NCBI RefSeq assembly: GCF_015477355.1
Contig: NZ_JADLRJ010000021.1
Span: 1 to 64,000 of the forward strand
Origin: Nocardia blacklockiae
GTDB taxonomy: Bacteria; Actinomycetota; Actinomycetes; Mycobacteriales; Mycobacteriaceae
Direction: 5' to 3'
Length of the DNA: 64,000 nucleotides
Made by a program: the position numbers and the translations under genes. Below, piece by piece: positions 43,485 through 52,824 of the stretch. The notes under the pieces are model-generated. The model was given only the letters and a program-made list of their open reading frames with translations, was not told where the DNA came from and did not search any database. Positions within the stretch are counted from its first letter, which is position 1; the number at the start of each line of letters is the position of its first letter.

Positions 43485-43510
43485 GCGGCCGGGACTTCGG
43501 TCATCGCGCG
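43485..43510. promoter_or_regulatory. DosR-like box 2 in the hsp20/flavodoxin divergent region
   Basis: The core GGGACTTCGGTCA (43491-43503) is the second of two direct repeats with 44-bp centre spacing, about four helical turns. The mycobacterial hspX promoter also has multiple DosR boxes (established). The hsp20 ATG is 87 bp downstream. Confidence 0.6.
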
Positions 43511-43596
43511 CGACTACTCGATGCCCTACTCGCGCCGCGACGGCGAACGTGAAATCGACGGTGTCGGACAAACGTTCGCCGATTCGAGGAGTGATC

Positions 43597-44019
43597 ATGA
43601 ATCTGCTTCCCGCCCACCGGCCGGGCTCGCTGCTGTCGGAATTCGCCGATCTCTGGAATGCCTTCCCGCCGAGCCGCGCACCGATCTTCGGCGCCCATCT
43701 GCTCCGGGTGGAGGACACCGTCGAGGACGGGCGCTACGTGGTGCGCGCGGAGATCCCCGGTGTCGATCCGGAGAAGGACGTCGAGGTGTCGGTGCAGAAC
43801 GGGCAGCTCACCATCAAGGCCGAGCGCAGCGAGAAACACGAGGAGAAAGGGCGTTCGGAGTTCAGCTACGGCTCGTTCGTCCGCACCGTCGCGCTGCCGG
43901 CCGGTGCGCGCGAGGAGGACATCGAAGCCGAATACCGCCAGGGCATCCTCACCGTCACGGTGCCCGTGAGCGAGCCGGTGGCGCAGGCCAAGAACGTCCA
44001 GGTCAAGTCCGGCGACTAG
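43597..44019 (+). CDS. hsp20: Hsp20/alpha-crystallin small heat shock protein
   Basis: Encodes 140 residues from ATG 43597 with GAGGAG upstream. The alpha-crystallin domain spans about 38-130 (DGRYVVRAEIPGVDPEKDVE, then GQLTIKAERSE, and the ending GILTVTVPVSE). It is an ATP-independent holdase of the HspX class, the hallmark of the mycobacterial dormancy response. Two DosR-like boxes upstream support the same control here. Confidence 0.93.
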   Translation: MNLLPAHRPGSLLSEFADLWNAFPPSRAPIFGAHLLRVEDTVEDGRYVVRAEIPGVDPEKDVEVSVQNGQLTIKAERSEKHEEKGRSEFSYGSFVRTVALPAGAREEDIEAEYRQGILTVTVPVSEPVAQAKNVQVKSGD

Positions 44020-44118
44020 GCACTCGGACGTCAGCAAGGACAGGCGGGTACACCGCCCGGGCCCGGGTATGAGCCCGCCACTTCCCCGCAGTGGCGCGAC
44101 GACCATTCTGGAGGCGCG

Positions 44119-45045
44119 ATGACGCAGTGGCACAACGACATACACCACTCGGCAGCGGCTGCGGTAGTGGTCGGCGTCGACGGTTCGCCAGGCGCGACGA
44201 CAGCGCTGGACTGGGCTGCGGACCTGGCCGACCGGCGCGGCCGCGAGTTGCGCGTCGTGCACGGGGCCGACGCGGCCGGCCTGCGCCTGCTCCACCAGCG
44301 GTACGGCAAGCGGATGCCCGAACTCGGCGGGCATCTGCGAGCACAGGACGCGAGGACGGCCGACGAGGCCGTCCGGCGAGTGCGCGCTCGGCATCCGCGG
44401 CTGCGCGTATCCGTCGGAGTGTCGGACGAGAACCCCGCCGGGCTGTTGATCCGGCACAGTGCCACGGCGTATCGGCTGGTGATCGGCCCGAGCGGAACCA
44501 GCGCCGTGCCCGGCCATCTCGGTTCGATACTGCTCACGATCGCCGCGCACGCCGAGGGCGCGGTGGCCGTGGTGCGCACCGATCCCGACTCGGGTCACCG
44601 GGTCCGCGAAGACGGCCCTGTGGTGGTGGGCATCGACGGAAGCCCGGTGAGCGAGGAGGCGCTCGCCGCGGCCTTCGAGGAAGCCGCCGAGCGCAAGGCC
44701 GAACTGGTCGCGGTCCACGCCTGGAGCGACCTGGACCTCGGCTGGATGGCGGGCCAGTTCCAGTTGCTCGTCCCGGTGAACGACATCGGCGAGACCGAGC
44801 GCGAAATACTCGCCGAGCGCCTGGCCGGGTGGCAGGAACAGTACCCGGACGTCCCGGTGGCGAGGCGCAAGTATCTGGCCGATCCCGTTGCGGCACTGCG
44901 GGAGTGGTCGAAATCGGCGCAGCTGCTGGTGGTCGGCAGCCACGGCCGCGGCGGCTACCTGGGCATGCTGCTGGGATCGACCTCGAACGCCCTGGTGCAG
45001 CACGCGCAGTGCCCTGTGCTGGTGGTCCATCCGGAGCGGAGGTGA
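44119..45045 (+). CDS. Universal stress protein, two tandem USP domains
   Basis: Encodes 308 residues from ATG 44119 with TGGAGG upstream. Domain 2 has a complete ATP motif (GSHGRGGYLGMLLGS near residue 273), while domain 1 is imperfect (GPSGTSAVPGHLGS, one residue short). It follows hsp20 by 100 bp and is probably co-expressed. I see no clear DosR-like box of its own. Confidence 0.9.
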   Translation: MTQWHNDIHHSAAAAVVVGVDGSPGATTALDWAADLADRRGRELRVVHGADAAGLRLLHQRYGKRMPELGGHLRAQDARTADEAVRRVRARHPRLRVSVGVSDENPAGLLIRHSATAYRLVIGPSGTSAVPGHLGSILLTIAAHAEGAVAVVRTDPDSGHRVREDGPVVVGIDGSPVSEEALAAAFEEAAERKAELVAVHAWSDLDLGWMAGQFQLLVPVNDIGETEREILAERLAGWQEQYPDVPVARRKYLADPVAALREWSKSAQLLVVGSHGRGGYLGMLLGSTSNALVQHAQCPVLVVHPERR

Positions 45046-45144
45046 ATTCGTCTGTTCGCCCGCCTCGGTCACCGTGCATGACCGGACATCGCCGAGCGTG
45101 AAAGCCGTCGAGGCGGTGCACCATGTCCGAAGGCCCTCTCGCGC

Positions 45145-45158
45145 GGGGACTTTCGCTT
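45145..45158 (+). promoter_or_regulatory. DosR-like half-site before the GH65 gene
   Basis: GGGGACTTTCGCTT carries the GGGACTTTCG core shared with the repeats at 38485 and 48112 but lacks a right half-site. It ends about 85 bp upstream of ATG 45244. Confidence 0.4.
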
Positions 45159-45243
45159 CTGTGGCGCATTGCGGCCGCCGCAGATCATCGAGCTGTGACC
45201 CGGGCGGCACCGCCGGACAGTCCACCGGAACGGAGTAGGTGCG

Positions 45244-47319
45244 ATGAACGGCGATGCCGACCCGGGAGATCCGCGCTGGACCATTCGGCAACAGCCGACC
45301 CGCCCCCGGGTGTCCGACGCCCCGGTATTCACCGTCGGCGAGGCGGGATTCGCGACACGGGGCGTGTCGGAGGAATCGGTGCGTGAGGCTTCGGGGGTGC
45401 TCAGCGGGGGTGTGTACACCGGAGCCGGTGAGTTCCAACATCTATTGGAAGGGCCCGTCTGGACCCGCCTGCGGTTGCGGCCGCCGACGGTGTCGACGGA
45501 GACGGTGCTCGATCTCTATCGGGGAGTGCTGTGCCGCACCGAGACCGCGGACGGCGGCCGCTTCCGCAGCCTGCGCTTCGGGTGCGCCGACCGGCCGGGC
45601 GTGTTCGCGATGCGGGCGGTGGCGGAGGCCGGCCGGATACAGCCGGAACCGCCCTTGTCGGCACCCGCGCCCGATTCTGGTGTCGAGGTGTCGGCGCCGC
45701 CGGAGCCGCGATCTTTGGCGGCGGACGAAACAGCTTGCGTGCGAACGGCTTCCCCGGACGGTGCCGTCACCGCTGTCGCCGCCGACCGCTACACCCACGG
45801 CGGACTGAACCGCGTGGCGGCATACGCGATCGACGGGAAAGACGGCGCGGGCGCTTCTCGGGCGGAGCGGGCGCTCGCCCGAGCCTGGGAGCGCGGGTTG
45901 GACGGCCTGTTGGGGGCGCACCAGGCGGTATGGCGCCGGCGCTGGTCGGCGGTGGGAATCGAGCTCCCCGACGATCCGGACACCGAACTCGCGGTGCGAT
46001 TCGCCCTGTTCGCGCTGTGGTGCAATGCCGGTGCCCACGGCGAATCGGCCGTCGGGGCACGGGGACTGTCCGGAACGGGCTATCGCGGTCACGTGTTCTG
46101 GGACGCAGACGCTTTCGTGCTGCCCGCGCTGGTGACCCTCGACCCGGCCGCGGCGGCGGCGATGGTTTCCTACCGGCTGCGCCGACTGCCGGCAGCACGG
46201 GCGCGGGCCGCGGCGGCAGGTTGTCGCGGGGCGCGCTTCCCGTGGGAGTCCGCCGCCGAGGGCACGGACGTCACGCCCGGCACCGGGTTTCTCGGCGGCA
46301 CGCCGGTGCCGATCCGGACCGGTGCGCAGGAGGAGCACATCACCGCCGACGTCGCCTGGGCGGCGTGCCGATACGCCGAATGGTGCGGCGTACCCGGCTA
46401 TCTCGAGACCACGGCGCGCCCGCTGCTGGTCGAGACGGCCCGCTACTGGGCGTCGCGGGTGTCGGTGGACGCGCACGGGCGCGCCCACCTGCTCGGGGTG
46501 ATCGGCCCGGACGAGTATCACGAATCCGTCGACGACAACGCCTACACCAATGTGATGGCACGCTGGAATCTGCGTCGTGCTGCCCGACTGACACCTGAGA
46601 CCGACTCGGAGGCAGAGGAATTCGCCGAATGGGTTGACCTCGCGGAACGGATGGTGGATCAGCTCGGTCCCGACGGGCGCTATGAGCAGTTCCGCGGCTA
46701 CGACGAGTTGGAGCCGTTGTCGGCGGCGTCGTTCGCCCCGCTGCCGGTCGCCGCCGACGTGTTGCTCGGGCAGGCTCGCGTAGCCGGCTCCCAGTTGATC
46801 AAGCAGCCGGACGTGTTGATGCTGCATCACCTCGTTCCGGAGGAAACCGCCCCCGGGTCGCTGGCGGTGAACCTGGACTACTACGCCCCGCGTACCACGC
46901 ACGGGTCGTCGCTGTCGCCGGCTGTGATGGCGAGTCTGTCGGCGCGTGCCGGCCGGCCCGACGAGGCACTCGAAATGCTCTCCGCGGCTTCGCGTCTCGA
47001 TCTCGACGACCGCACGGCGACCACCGCCTCGGGCCTGCACCTGGCGAATCTCGCCGGAGTGTGGCAAGCCGTGCTGAGCGGCTTCGCGGGCATCGAGGTG
47101 CGCGGCGGGGTGCTGTCGGTGCGGCCGATGCTGCCGGCCCGCTGGTCGCGACTGGGCCTGGCATTCCGATGTCTGGGGCGGCGGATCCGGCTCGACATTG
47201 GGCCGAATGCGGTCACGGTGCGAGCCGACGGACCGGTCGTAGTGGCCATCGGGGATCATCCGCCGGCCGTGGCCTGCGGTGAAACACGGTGGCCCACAGG
47301 GGACAAGGAGGAACGATGA
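45244..47319 (+). CDS. Glycoside hydrolase family 65 enzyme (disaccharide phosphorylase/hydrolase)
   Basis: Encodes 691 residues from ATG 45244. The (alpha/alpha)6 catalytic domain contains FWDADAF, FPWESA, and the general acid Glu424 in IGPDEYHESVDDNAYTN. TTHGSSLSPAV near residue 560 resembles the phosphate-binding loop of the phosphorylases, so trehalose or a related alpha-glucoside may be cleaved by phosphate. The N-terminal domain is shorter than in typical 750-790-residue members. GH65 proteins occur in mycobacterial DosR-linked loci. Its stop overlaps the next gene (ATGA). Confidence 0.87.
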   Translation: MNGDADPGDPRWTIRQQPTRPRVSDAPVFTVGEAGFATRGVSEESVREASGVLSGGVYTGAGEFQHLLEGPVWTRLRLRPPTVSTETVLDLYRGVLCRTETADGGRFRSLRFGCADRPGVFAMRAVAEAGRIQPEPPLSAPAPDSGVEVSAPPEPRSLAADETACVRTASPDGAVTAVAADRYTHGGLNRVAAYAIDGKDGAGASRAERALARAWERGLDGLLGAHQAVWRRRWSAVGIELPDDPDTELAVRFALFALWCNAGAHGESAVGARGLSGTGYRGHVFWDADAFVLPALVTLDPAAAAAMVSYRLRRLPAARARAAAAGCRGARFPWESAAEGTDVTPGTGFLGGTPVPIRTGAQEEHITADVAWAACRYAEWCGVPGYLETTARPLLVETARYWASRVSVDAHGRAHLLGVIGPDEYHESVDDNAYTNVMARWNLRRAARLTPETDSEAEEFAEWVDLAERMVDQLGPDGRYEQFRGYDELEPLSAASFAPLPVAADVLLGQARVAGSQLIKQPDVLMLHHLVPEETAPGSLAVNLDYYAPRTTHGSSLSPAVMASLSARAGRPDEALEMLSAASRLDLDDRTATTASGLHLANLAGVWQAVLSGFAGIEVRGGVLSVRPMLPARWSRLGLAFRCLGRRIRLDIGPNAVTVRADGPVVVAIGDHPPAVACGETRWPTGDKEER

Positions 47320-48029
47320 CCGTCATTCTGGTCTGCTCGTCGAACGCCGCGCAGGCCGTGGCGCGGGCACTGGCCGACGTCACGGGCGCCACGCCGCACA
47401 CGGTCGATCCGGATCTGCCGGTCGAGGAGTACCTGCTCGCCCTGTCCGACCCGGAGGTGGATTTCGGGGTACTGGCCCTCGATCGCGCGGGTTGGGAGAT
47501 CGCCCAGGACGCGGGCAAACCGATCGTGCTGGTGCCGAACAGCCTGCGACCGGCCGACGTACCCGCCACCATCGAACATGTCCTGGTGCCGCTCGACGGC
47601 ACCGACGAGGCGGCGCACGCGGTCGCGGAGACCGTGCGGCTCTTCCGGGCGGCGGGAACGGAGATCGCGGTGCTGCACGTCTTCGACCGCAGCACGGTGC
47701 CCGCGTCCTGGGACCAGGCCGCGCACGCACGCTCGGCGTGGGAGGAGGAGTTCCTGGCCCGCTATTGCGCGCCGCACCTGCCGGGAGCGCCACCGGCGCT
47801 GACCCTGCGCAGCGGCAGCCCGGGCGAGACCGTCGTCGACGTCGCCGCGGAACAGGCGGACATGATCATCCTCGGCTGGTCGCAGCGGCTGCTGCCGGGC
47901 CGGGCGCAAACCGTGCGAAAGACCGTGGACGCGGCGCCGGTCCCGGTGATGTTGATACCCGTGGTGTCGGTCCCGGCCGTGGGCAGGCACCGCGCCGGAT
48001 CGGCACGGCTGAACGGACTGAATCATTGA
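47316..48029 (+). CDS. Universal stress protein-like, no ATP motif
   Basis: Encodes 237 residues from ATG 47316, overlapping the GH65 stop and with AAGGAGG upstream. The second half is one USP fold (EHVLVPLDGTDEAAHAVAET, then ADMIILGWSQRLLPG), but the G-2x-G-9x-G loop is absent, so it probably does not bind ATP. The first 90 residues may be a second, degenerate USP domain. Translation appears coupled to GH65. Confidence 0.75.
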   Translation: MTVILVCSSNAAQAVARALADVTGATPHTVDPDLPVEEYLLALSDPEVDFGVLALDRAGWEIAQDAGKPIVLVPNSLRPADVPATIEHVLVPLDGTDEAAHAVAETVRLFRAAGTEIAVLHVFDRSTVPASWDQAAHARSAWEEEFLARYCAPHLPGAPPALTLRSGSPGETVVDVAAEQADMIILGWSQRLLPGRAQTVRKTVDAAPVPVMLIPVVSVPAVGRHRAGSARLNGLNH

Positions 48030-48093
48030 CATTCCGGCGGCTTCGGTCGGTTCCGCCGGGCGTCACCGTTCGCGTAGCCGTGGTCCGTGTCGC

Positions 48094-48199
48094 GGCCCGA
48101 AAGTGCTGTTCGGGACTTTCGACCGCGGCATCGGTGACTTGCCGCTGCGGCGCTGACCGGTGTTTCGGCCGAGCATGGATCGTCGGGCCGATTCGGTGA
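48094..48199 (+). repeat. Promoter-like repeat R2 with DosR-like box
   Basis: Partner of 38467-38573. It includes TTCGGGACTTTCGACC (48109-48124), the best partial match in this block to the DosR consensus, and ends 12 bp before ATG 48212. Here the repeat is plausibly the promoter and leader of the DUF2231 gene. Confidence 0.65.
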
Positions 48200-48211
48200 G
48201 AGGTTGTCGCG

Positions 48212-48745
48212 ATGGACATGTTGTTCGGGCTGCCCGCGCATCCGCTGCTGGTGCACGTGACCGTGGTCGCGATCCCGGTCGCGGCTGTGCTGGCCGCGCT
48301 GCTGGCGGTATTCCCGCGGCTGCCGCAACTGGTCAAGGTGACCGCGCTGGTGCTGGGCCTGGCGGGTGTGGTGCTGGCGCCGTTGATGGAGTCGTCCGGG
48401 GAGGCGCTCGAGAAGCGCGTGGTGCGGACGGCTGCGGTGGAGCGGCACGCCGATCTGGGGGAAAGCCTGCTGCCGTGGGTGATCGGATTGCTGGCGGTGA
48501 TTGTGCTTGTGCTGGTTGCCGATCGGTGGCTGTCGCGCGCCGGGTCGGCAGCGGTCGGGTCGTCGCGTCGCGTCGCGCCGTCTCCGGCCGTGGCGCGGAC
48601 GGTGCGGGTGGCGGTGGCGATCGTCGCGATCGTGGTGGCGGCGGGCACGCTGGTTCAGACCGTGCGGATCGGCCACAGCGGAGCCCAGGCCACGTGGTCC
48701 ACACCGGGCTCGACGGGACCCACAGTCGTGCAAGGCGGGCGGTGA
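48212..48745 (+). CDS. DUF2231 membrane protein
   Basis: Encodes 177 residues from ATG 48212 with GAGAGG upstream. It begins LFGLPAHPLLVHVTVVAIPV, the typical DUF2231 start with its conserved H-P-hydrophobic-H pattern, and has four hydrophobic spans ending near residue 145, then a hydrophilic tail. Function is unknown; the paired histidines suggest heme or quinone contact in the membrane (speculative). Confidence 0.8.
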   Translation: MDMLFGLPAHPLLVHVTVVAIPVAAVLAALLAVFPRLPQLVKVTALVLGLAGVVLAPLMESSGEALEKRVVRTAAVERHADLGESLLPWVIGLLAVIVLVLVADRWLSRAGSAAVGSSRRVAPSPAVARTVRVAVAIVAIVVAAGTLVQTVRIGHSGAQATWSTPGSTGPTVVQGGR

Positions 48746-48840
48746 CCTGCAGCTTCCTGCCGAAGTTACGTGCCGTATGAACGGGGCCCGTCCCCGCATC
48801 TCGAGCAGAAGAGATTTCGTTGTGGTGAGGCGGCAGATCG

Positions 48841-49779
48841 TCAGCCGTGCGCGACGAAGAATGTCGCGCTGCCTGTTCCGGCGGCCAGGCAGTAGATCGC
48901 GAACGGTGTCAGGGTCTTGGTCTCGAAGTAGGCGACCAGGAATCTGATCGACAGATACGCGAGCACGCCGGCCACTACGCTTCCCGCTATCGCCGGACCC
49001 AGGATCGCGTGATTCTCCGGGCTGAACAGTTCCGGAGTCTTCAGCACGCCCGCGGCGAGGATGACGGGAGTCGCGAGCAGGAAGGCGAAACGGGCGGAGT
49101 CCTCGTGGTCCAAGCCCTTGAACAGTCCCGCGACAATCGTGCTGCCGGAACGGCTGATCCCCGGGAACAGCGCCGCGATCTGCGCGGACCCGATCAGCGC
49201 GGCGTCCTTCACCGGGGTCCGTGCCAGGCGCATATCCGAGGCGCGGGCCGGGTCGGCCACCGGAAGTACCACGGTGTCGTACAGCGCCGGATCGGCACCG
49301 CGCACGACCGGGGCCGGGGTTACCGCGCGAGCGCGAAGTAGTTCGGCCCCGAGCAGCACGACGCCGTTCAGCGCCAGGAGCACCGAGGTGGGCACCGGGG
49401 TGCCGAGATAGTTCCGCACGACCTTCTCCAACAGCAACCCGGCCACGCCGACCGGGATGGTGGAAACCACCAGCAGCACGCCCAAGCGCGCCTCGGGTGT
49501 GCGAATCCGGCGCGTGCGCAGCACATCCCAGAGCCCGGTCACGATGCGCGCCCAATCGCGGCGGAAGAACACGACCAGCGCCAGCGCCGTCGCGACGTGC
49601 ATCGCCACCAGCAGCGCGAGATACGGCGAATGCGGCGCGGACATGTCGAGATCCCGCGCCCACTGCCCGCCGACCAAGGCCGGCAGCAGAATGCTGTGTC
49701 CCAGGCTGGATACCGGGAAGAGTTCGCTCACCCCCTGCAGGGCGCCGACGACAACTGATTCGGTGTACGTGATGGCCAT
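48841..49779 (-). CDS. uppP: Undecaprenyl-diphosphate phosphatase
   Basis: Encodes 312 residues from ATG 49779. UppP/BacA removes a phosphate from undecaprenyl diphosphate to recycle the cell-wall lipid carrier. Both signature regions are present: GVSELFPVSSLGHS (16-29) and PGISRSGST near residue 218. Many hydrophobic spans agree with a multi-span membrane protein. It diverges from the acyl-CoA synthetase operon. Confidence 0.92.
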   Translation of the reverse strand: MAITYTESVVVGALQGVSELFPVSSLGHSILLPALVGGQWARDLDMSAPHSPYLALLVAMHVATALALVVFFRRDWARIVTGLWDVLRTRRIRTPEARLGVLLVVSTIPVGVAGLLLEKVVRNYLGTPVPTSVLLALNGVVLLGAELLRARAVTPAPVVRGADPALYDTVVLPVADPARASDMRLARTPVKDAALIGSAQIAALFPGISRSGSTIVAGLFKGLDHEDSARFAFLLATPVILAAGVLKTPELFSPENHAILGPAIAGSVVAGVLAYLSIRFLVAYFETKTLTPFAIYCLAAGTGSATFFVAHG

Positions 49780-49993
49780 GCGGGCGTCCTGTCGGATCGA
49801 AAACCGAGTCGGTGGCACACTAGCGGCCGCTCGCCGCGGCCTTCCTGAGAGGTGCGGACGGCAGCGGAAGCACAGGTCGGTCTGACCACGACCACCTCGA
49901 CAGTCGAGTTCGGCACGCATCCCACGACGGAGGTCACCGCGTGGATGGTCTTTTCGCCCTGCCGTCCGCGGGTGGCCGCGTCGTTGACTGAAC

Positions 49994-50006
49994 GGGACCG
50001 ACCACG
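49994..50006 (+). promoter_or_regulatory. Possible DosR-like half-site before the acetyl-CoA synthetase operon
   Basis: GGGACCGACCACG resembles the left half of the DosR box but the right half is poor. It lies 24 bp before ATG 50030, which is close for an activator site, so confidence is low. Confidence 0.25.
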
Positions 50007-50029
50007 ATTTCGTGCGATCCGGAGGCGAG

Positions 50030-51829
50030 ATGAGCACAGTGGGCCGCTACGGCATCGGGCAGACGCGGTGGGAGCCGATCGACAAGTCCGCCGCGGAGCG
50101 CGCGACCGCCAATCTCACCGACTATCGGCTGGCATGCCGTGAATTCAGTTGGAAGGCAGCGCGTCTCGACCTGGCGGGGTTGCCGGGTGGCGGTGTGAAC
50201 ATCGCCTACGAGGCGGTGGACCGGCATCTGGAGGAGCCGGGTTCACCCGCACCGTCCCTGCGGTGGCTGGCGGCCGCGGGCGGCGACACCACGTTCGGCT
50301 GCGCCGACCTGGTCTCCATGAGCAACCGGTTCGCCAACGTGCTGCGCGAGCTCGGGGTGCGCCGCGGGGACCGGGTGTGCACGCTGCTCGGCCGGATCCC
50401 GGAGCTGTATGTCGCGGCCCTGGGCGCCTGGAAGGCCGGGTGCGTGGTGTCGCCGCTGTTCTCGGCGTTCGGCCCGGAGCCGGTGCGGCAGCGGCTGGCG
50501 ATCGCGGGCGCCACCGTCTTGATCACCACGGCCGCGTTCTACGAACGCAAGGTCGCCCCCATCCGGGACACGCTGCCGCTGTTGCGGCACGTGATCGTCA
50601 CCGACGCGCGGGCGAACTCGGCCGGCGTGGTCGAGCTGCCGTCGGCGATGGCCGCCGCGGACACCGAATTCTCGATCGTGCGAACCGATTTCGAGGATCC
50701 TGCGCTGCTGCATTTCACCAGCGGCACCACCGGGACGCCGAAGGGCGCGGTGCATGTGCACGGCGCGATCGTGGCGCACCGGGCCACGGCGCGTTACGCC
50801 CTGGATCTGCGCGCCGGTGACGTGTTCTGGTGCACGGCCGACCCCGGCTGGGTCACCGGGATGTCCTACGGGGTGATCGCGCCGTTGAGCCTGGGGGCGA
50901 CCGTGATCAGCGACGAGTCCGAGTTCGACGCGCGGCGCTGGTACGACGTCCTCACCGCCGAGCGGGTGTCGGTGTGGTACACCGCGCCGACCGCGCTGCG
51001 CATGCTCATGCGCTACGGCGACCGGCTGCCCGAGGGTACGGATCTGTCGTGCCTGCGGTTCGTCGCCAGCGTGGGCGAGCCGCTGAACCCGGAGGTGGTC
51101 GACTGGGGCTACCAGGTCCTGGGTCACCCGGTGCACGACAACTGGTGGCAGACCGAGACCGGGGCGATCATGATCGCCAATCTCGCCGCCGAGCAGGTGC
51201 GTCCGGGGTCGATGGGCCGGCCGCTGCCCGGTGTCGAGGCGACCGTGCTGCGGCGCGGGACCGACGGCCGGGCCGCCGTGGTCGCCGGGGCCGTCACTCC
51301 GGCGGAGGTCGGCGAGATCGGCGAGTTGGCGGTGCGCGCCGGCTGGCCGTCGATGTTCCGCGGGTACTGGCACGACCCCGGTCGCTACGCGCGAAGTTTC
51401 GCCGACGGGTGGTATCTCAGCGGCGATCTGGCCCGGCGCGACCGCGACGGCTACTACTGGTTCGTCGGCCGGGCCGACGATGTGATCAAGTCCGCCGGGC
51501 ACCTCATCGGCCCGTTCGAGGTGGAGAGCGCGTTGATGGCGCATCCGGCGGTGCTCGAGGCGGGCGTGATCGGCACGCCGGACCCGGTGGCGGGGGAGCT
51601 GGTGAAGGCGTTCGTCGTGCTGCGCCCCGGATACGCGCCGGGCGAGCCGCTGCGGGCCGAGCTGAGCGCGTTCGGCCGCCGCGCGCTCGGGGTGGTGGCG
51701 CCCAAGCGGATCGAGTTCGCCGACAGCCTGCCGCACACCCGCAGCGGCAAGGTGATGCGCCGGCTGCTCAAGGCCCGCGAACTCGGGTTGCCCGAAGGCG
51801 ATCTGTCGACACTGGAGAGCACGTCGTGA
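50030..51829 (+). CDS. Acetyl/acyl-CoA synthetase (AMP-forming)
   Basis: Encodes 599 residues from ATG 50030, with GGAGG five bases upstream. Core motifs are [14 protein letters not shown] (the ATP loop), [30 protein letters not shown] and the C-terminal lysine segment [11 protein letters not shown]. The enzyme activates acetate or a short acid to the acyl-AMP and then the CoA thioester. The N-terminal domain ([11 protein letters not shown]) is of the acetyl-CoA synthetase type. It is first gene of the operon, overlapping E1 alpha by GTGA. Confidence 0.88.
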   Translation: MSTVGRYGIGQTRWEPIDKSAAERATANLTDYRLACREFSWKAARLDLAGLPGGGVNIAYEAVDRHLEEPGSPAPSLRWLAAAGGDTTFGCADLVSMSNRFANVLRELGVRRGDRVCTLLGRIPELYVAALGAWKAGCVVSPLFSAFGPEPVRQRLAIAGATVLITTAAFYERKVAPIRDTLPLLRHVIVTDARANSAGVVELPSAMAAADTEFSIVRTDFEDPALLHFTSGTTGTPKGAVHVHGAIVAHRATARYALDLRAGDVFWCTADPGWVTGMSYGVIAPLSLGATVISDESEFDARRWYDVLTAERVSVWYTAPTALRMLMRYGDRLPEGTDLSCLRFVASVGEPLNPEVVDWGYQVLGHPVHDNWWQTETGAIMIANLAAEQVRPGSMGRPLPGVEATVLRRGTDGRAAVVAGAVTPAEVGEIGELAVRAGWPSMFRGYWHDPGRYARSFADGWYLSGDLARRDRDGYYWFVGRADDVIKSAGHLIGPFEVESALMAHPAVLEAGVIGTPDPVAGELVKAFVVLRPGYAPGEPLRAELSAFGRRALGVVAPKRIEFADSLPHTRSGKVMRRLLKARELGLPEGDLSTLESTS

Positions 51830-52824
51830 CGATCACGCAGCGGGCGCCGGCCGCCGACATCGCGCCGCCGACACCGCGAATCGAGTTGCTGCGTCAGATG
51901 ATTCGCATTCGGCGCTTCGAGGAACGCTGTGTGCGGCTCTACAGCGCGGAGAAGATCCGCGGCTTCCTGCATCTCTACATCGGTGAAGAGGCGGTGGCCG
52001 CCGGTCTGCTCGGCCGGATCGGGCCCGGTGACGCCGTGGTCTCGACCTACCGCGAGCACGGCCACGCGCTGGTCCGCGGCATCCCGATGCGGGCACTGAT
52101 GGCCGAGATGTTCGGCCGCGGCACCGGAACCAGCCACGGTCGCGGCGGATCCATGCATCTGTTCGACGCCGAGCGCCGGTTCTACGGCGGCAACGCCATC
52201 GTGGCCGGCGGCCTGCCGATCGCGGTGGGGCTGGCCTTGGCCGATGCCATGGCCGGTCGCGACACGGTCACCGTGTGCCTGTTCGGTGGCGGCGCGGTCG
52301 CGGAGGGGGAGTTCCACGAATGCCTGAATCTCGCCGCGCTGTGGCGACTTCCGGTGTTGTTCGCGTGTGAGAACAACCGCTATGCCATGGGCACCGCGCT
52401 GGCTCGCGAACACGCCGTCACCGACCTGGCCTTGCGCGCGGCGTCCTACGGCATGGCCGCGTGGCCGGTCGACGGCATGGACGCCGTGGCGGTCGGCGCG
52501 GCGACTCGCCGGGCGGTGGAGTCGATCCGGGGTGGCGGCGGACCGTGCTTCCTGGAATTGCGCACCTACCGGTTCCGCGCGCATTCGCTGTACGACGCCG
52601 ATCGGTACCGCGACAAGGCCGAGATCACGGAATGGAAAGCGCGCGACCCGATCTCGCGTCTGGTGGCGGCGCTGCGCGCCGACGGCGAGCTGGATCAGGA
52701 CGGTCTCGCTGAGCTCGAGGCCGCCGTCGACGCCGAGATCGACGACGCCGTCGCCGCCGCGGAGCAGGCGCCCGACGAACCGGTCACCGACCTGACCCGC
52801 CACGTCTACGCGGAGCGGTCATGA
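51826..52824 (+). CDS. 2-oxoacid dehydrogenase E1 alpha subunit (PDH/acetoin dehydrogenase type)
   Basis: Encodes 332 residues from GTG 51826. It is the thiamine diphosphate-binding half of E1: [34 protein letters not shown], and [13 protein letters not shown] as the phosphorylation-loop equivalent. The TPP motif normally reads GDG, then NN after about 27 residues; here it is GGG (154-156) with ENN at 182-184, so the Mg2+-binding Asp is Gly, by a single GAC-to-GGC-type change. Activity may be altered. It overlaps E1 beta by ATGA. Confidence 0.9.
   Translation: MTITQRAPAADIAPPTPRIELLRQMIRIRRFEERCVRLYSAEKIRGFLHLYIGEEAVAAGLLGRIGPGDAVVSTYREHGHALVRGIPMRALMAEMFGRGTGTSHGRGGSMHLFDAERRFYGGNAIVAGGLPIAVGLALADAMAGRDTVTVCLFGGGAVAEGEFHECLNLAALWRLPVLFACENNRYAMGTALAREHAVTDLALRAASYGMAAWPVDGMDAVAVGAATRRAVESIRGGGGPCFLELRTYRFRAHSLYDADRYRDKAEITEWKARDPISRLVAALRADGELDQDGLAELEAAVDAEIDDAVAAAEQAPDEPVTDLTRHVYAERS

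Noticed and set aside
43501-45441. 646-aa minus-strand ORF
   Set aside because: Overlaps Hsp20 and the universal stress gene in antisense and has no ribosome site or motif.
45442-47259. 605-aa minus-strand ORF
   Set aside because: Antisense shadow of the GH65 gene.
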